Source of the DNA: DASWHR01 sp036398095
GTDB lineage: Bacteria > Actinomycetota > AC-67
Reading direction: 5' to 3'
DNA length: 61,016 bases
Assembly: GCA_036398095.1 (NCBI GenBank)
Contig: DASWHR010000055.1
Coordinates: 1-61,016 of the forward strand
Part shown: in pieces, positions 60,660 through 61,016 of the stretch
Layout: every line of letters starts with the position of its first letter
How positions within the stretch are numbered: the first letter of the stretch is position 1
The notes under the pieces: model-generated
Database searches by the model: none
What the model was told of the DNA's origin: nothing
The model's input: only the letters and a program-made list of their open reading frames with translations
Position numbers and translations under genes: made by a program

Positions 60660-61016
60660 TCAGCCGGGTTCCGCCGCGGCACGCGGCCACGGCAGATCAA
60701 GCGCCGGCGCGACCACGTCCAAGAAGTCGCGCACGATCTTTCCCGTCGCACCCCAGATGACGTTCGGCCCGACCTCGAAGACGTTGGTGGTGAAGCGATA
60801 GCCGCGCGCCTCCCACTCGGCTTCGCGGCCGACATCGACGAGCGTGCGCAGCGGAACGCGCAACACCTCGGCGATCTCGGCCTCCGAGTGCGCGTAGGCC
60901 TCGCGCGCCGGCACGTGCGCGACGTAGGGCTTGACCAGAAATCCCGTGACATAGGTCAGCATCTCGGCCATGTCGCCGATGATCGTGATGTCGGACGGAT
61001 CGACGCCCAACTCTTC
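60660..61016 (-). CDS. Nudix hydrolase (CoA pyrophosphatase-like), 5'-truncated by window edge
   Basis: The visible 118 residues open with EELGVDPSD, the end of a Nudix box (REExxEELG), and continue with LTYVTGFLVKPYVAHVP, EIAEVLRVPL and VIWGATGKIVRDFLD, as in CoA pyrophosphatases (NudL-like). The start lies beyond the right edge; an in-frame GTG near the edge is inside the Nudix box and is not the real start. Confidence 0.85.
   Translation of the reverse strand, partial: EELGVDPSDITIIGDMAEMLTYVTGFLVKPYVAHVPAREAYAHSEAEIAEVLRVPLRTLVDVGREAEWEARGYRFTTNVFEVGPNVIWGATGKIVRDFLDVVAPALDLPWPRAAAEPG

Noticed and set aside
55639..60801. A 1720-codon open frame on the plus strand antisense to the leftward transporter operon
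   Set aside because: Its translation is an Arg/Asp/Gln-rich low-complexity string with no domain, and the opposite strand holds six well-recognised genes; it is a high-GC shadow frame.
60988..61010. GTG in the Nudix gene as true start
   Set aside because: It falls inside the conserved Nudix box; the preceding in-frame codons encode EEL, so the gene continues past the edge.
1..61016. rRNA, tRNA or riboswitch genes
   Set aside because: I looked through the intergenic gaps and saw no cloverleaf, rRNA segment or recognisable riboswitch; most gaps are under 100 bases.

Overview
The window is GC-rich and gene-dense. It makes frequent use of GTG starts and 4-base start/stop overlaps, and at least fifteen genes carry a TANNNT box only 6-10 bases before the start codon, a leaderless-type layout. 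A DUF222/HNH (13E12-type) endonuclease, a DegV protein, a DUF6687-like protein, an IMPase-type HisN, an ECF sigma with a DUF5667-like partner and several branched-chain amino-acid type ABC transporters together suggest an uncultured actinobacterium (Actinomycetota) or close relative. That placement is an inference from gene content; no rRNA or tRNA gene was seen.

Left part (1-23.2 kb): a leftward amt / tandem-ACT / winged-helix set is divergent from the phenylacetyl-CoA epoxidase genes paaABCD, which lack paaE here. Then come a secreted subtilisin, a methyltransferase, the HNH protein, an aldehyde dehydrogenase coupled to hisN, a HIT protein, a cNMP-binding protein, an SRPBCC-MFS pair, a LuxR-flavoprotein-methyltransferase cassette, a DegV-FGGY kinase pair, and a coupled CoA-transferase / ECF sigma / DUF5667-like operon.

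Middle part (23.3-42 kb): two loci hold full-length NHL-repeat secreted proteins, each convergent with a kelch-type secreted protein. The first kelch gene is a deleted, frameshifted remnant. The second is part of a 1720-residue protein with four FlgD-like Ig repeats, and an IS3-family transposase remnant lies just upstream. Between the loci lies a leftward ABC importer (LivHM fusion, LivG, LivF) with two secreted or anchored proteins and a small membrane protein ending in a His/Cys motif, followed on the other strand by a degenerate ThDP-enzyme domain and a small zinc-ribbon protein.

Right part (42-61 kb): a branched-chain type substrate-binding lipoprotein is translationally coupled to an aldehyde dehydrogenase homologue that has lost all three catalytic residues. 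Next are a di-iron ferritin-like protein, a DUF6687-like protein, a rhomboid protease divergent from rlmN, a rightward run (methyltransferase, KANL3/Tex30-like hydrolase, Uma2 nuclease, FMN-dependent hydroxy-acid oxidase, cupin, and a second His/Cys membrane protein), and a long leftward operon: surface protein, substrate-binding lipoprotein, LivH, LivM, LivG, LivF, MFS. A partial Nudix gene runs off the right edge.

The most unusual points are the duplicated NHL/kelch pairing, the dead aldehyde dehydrogenase coupled to a transporter-binding protein, the degenerate ThDP domain, the free-standing GlnD-like ACT pair behind amt, and the recurring -10-next-to-start architecture.
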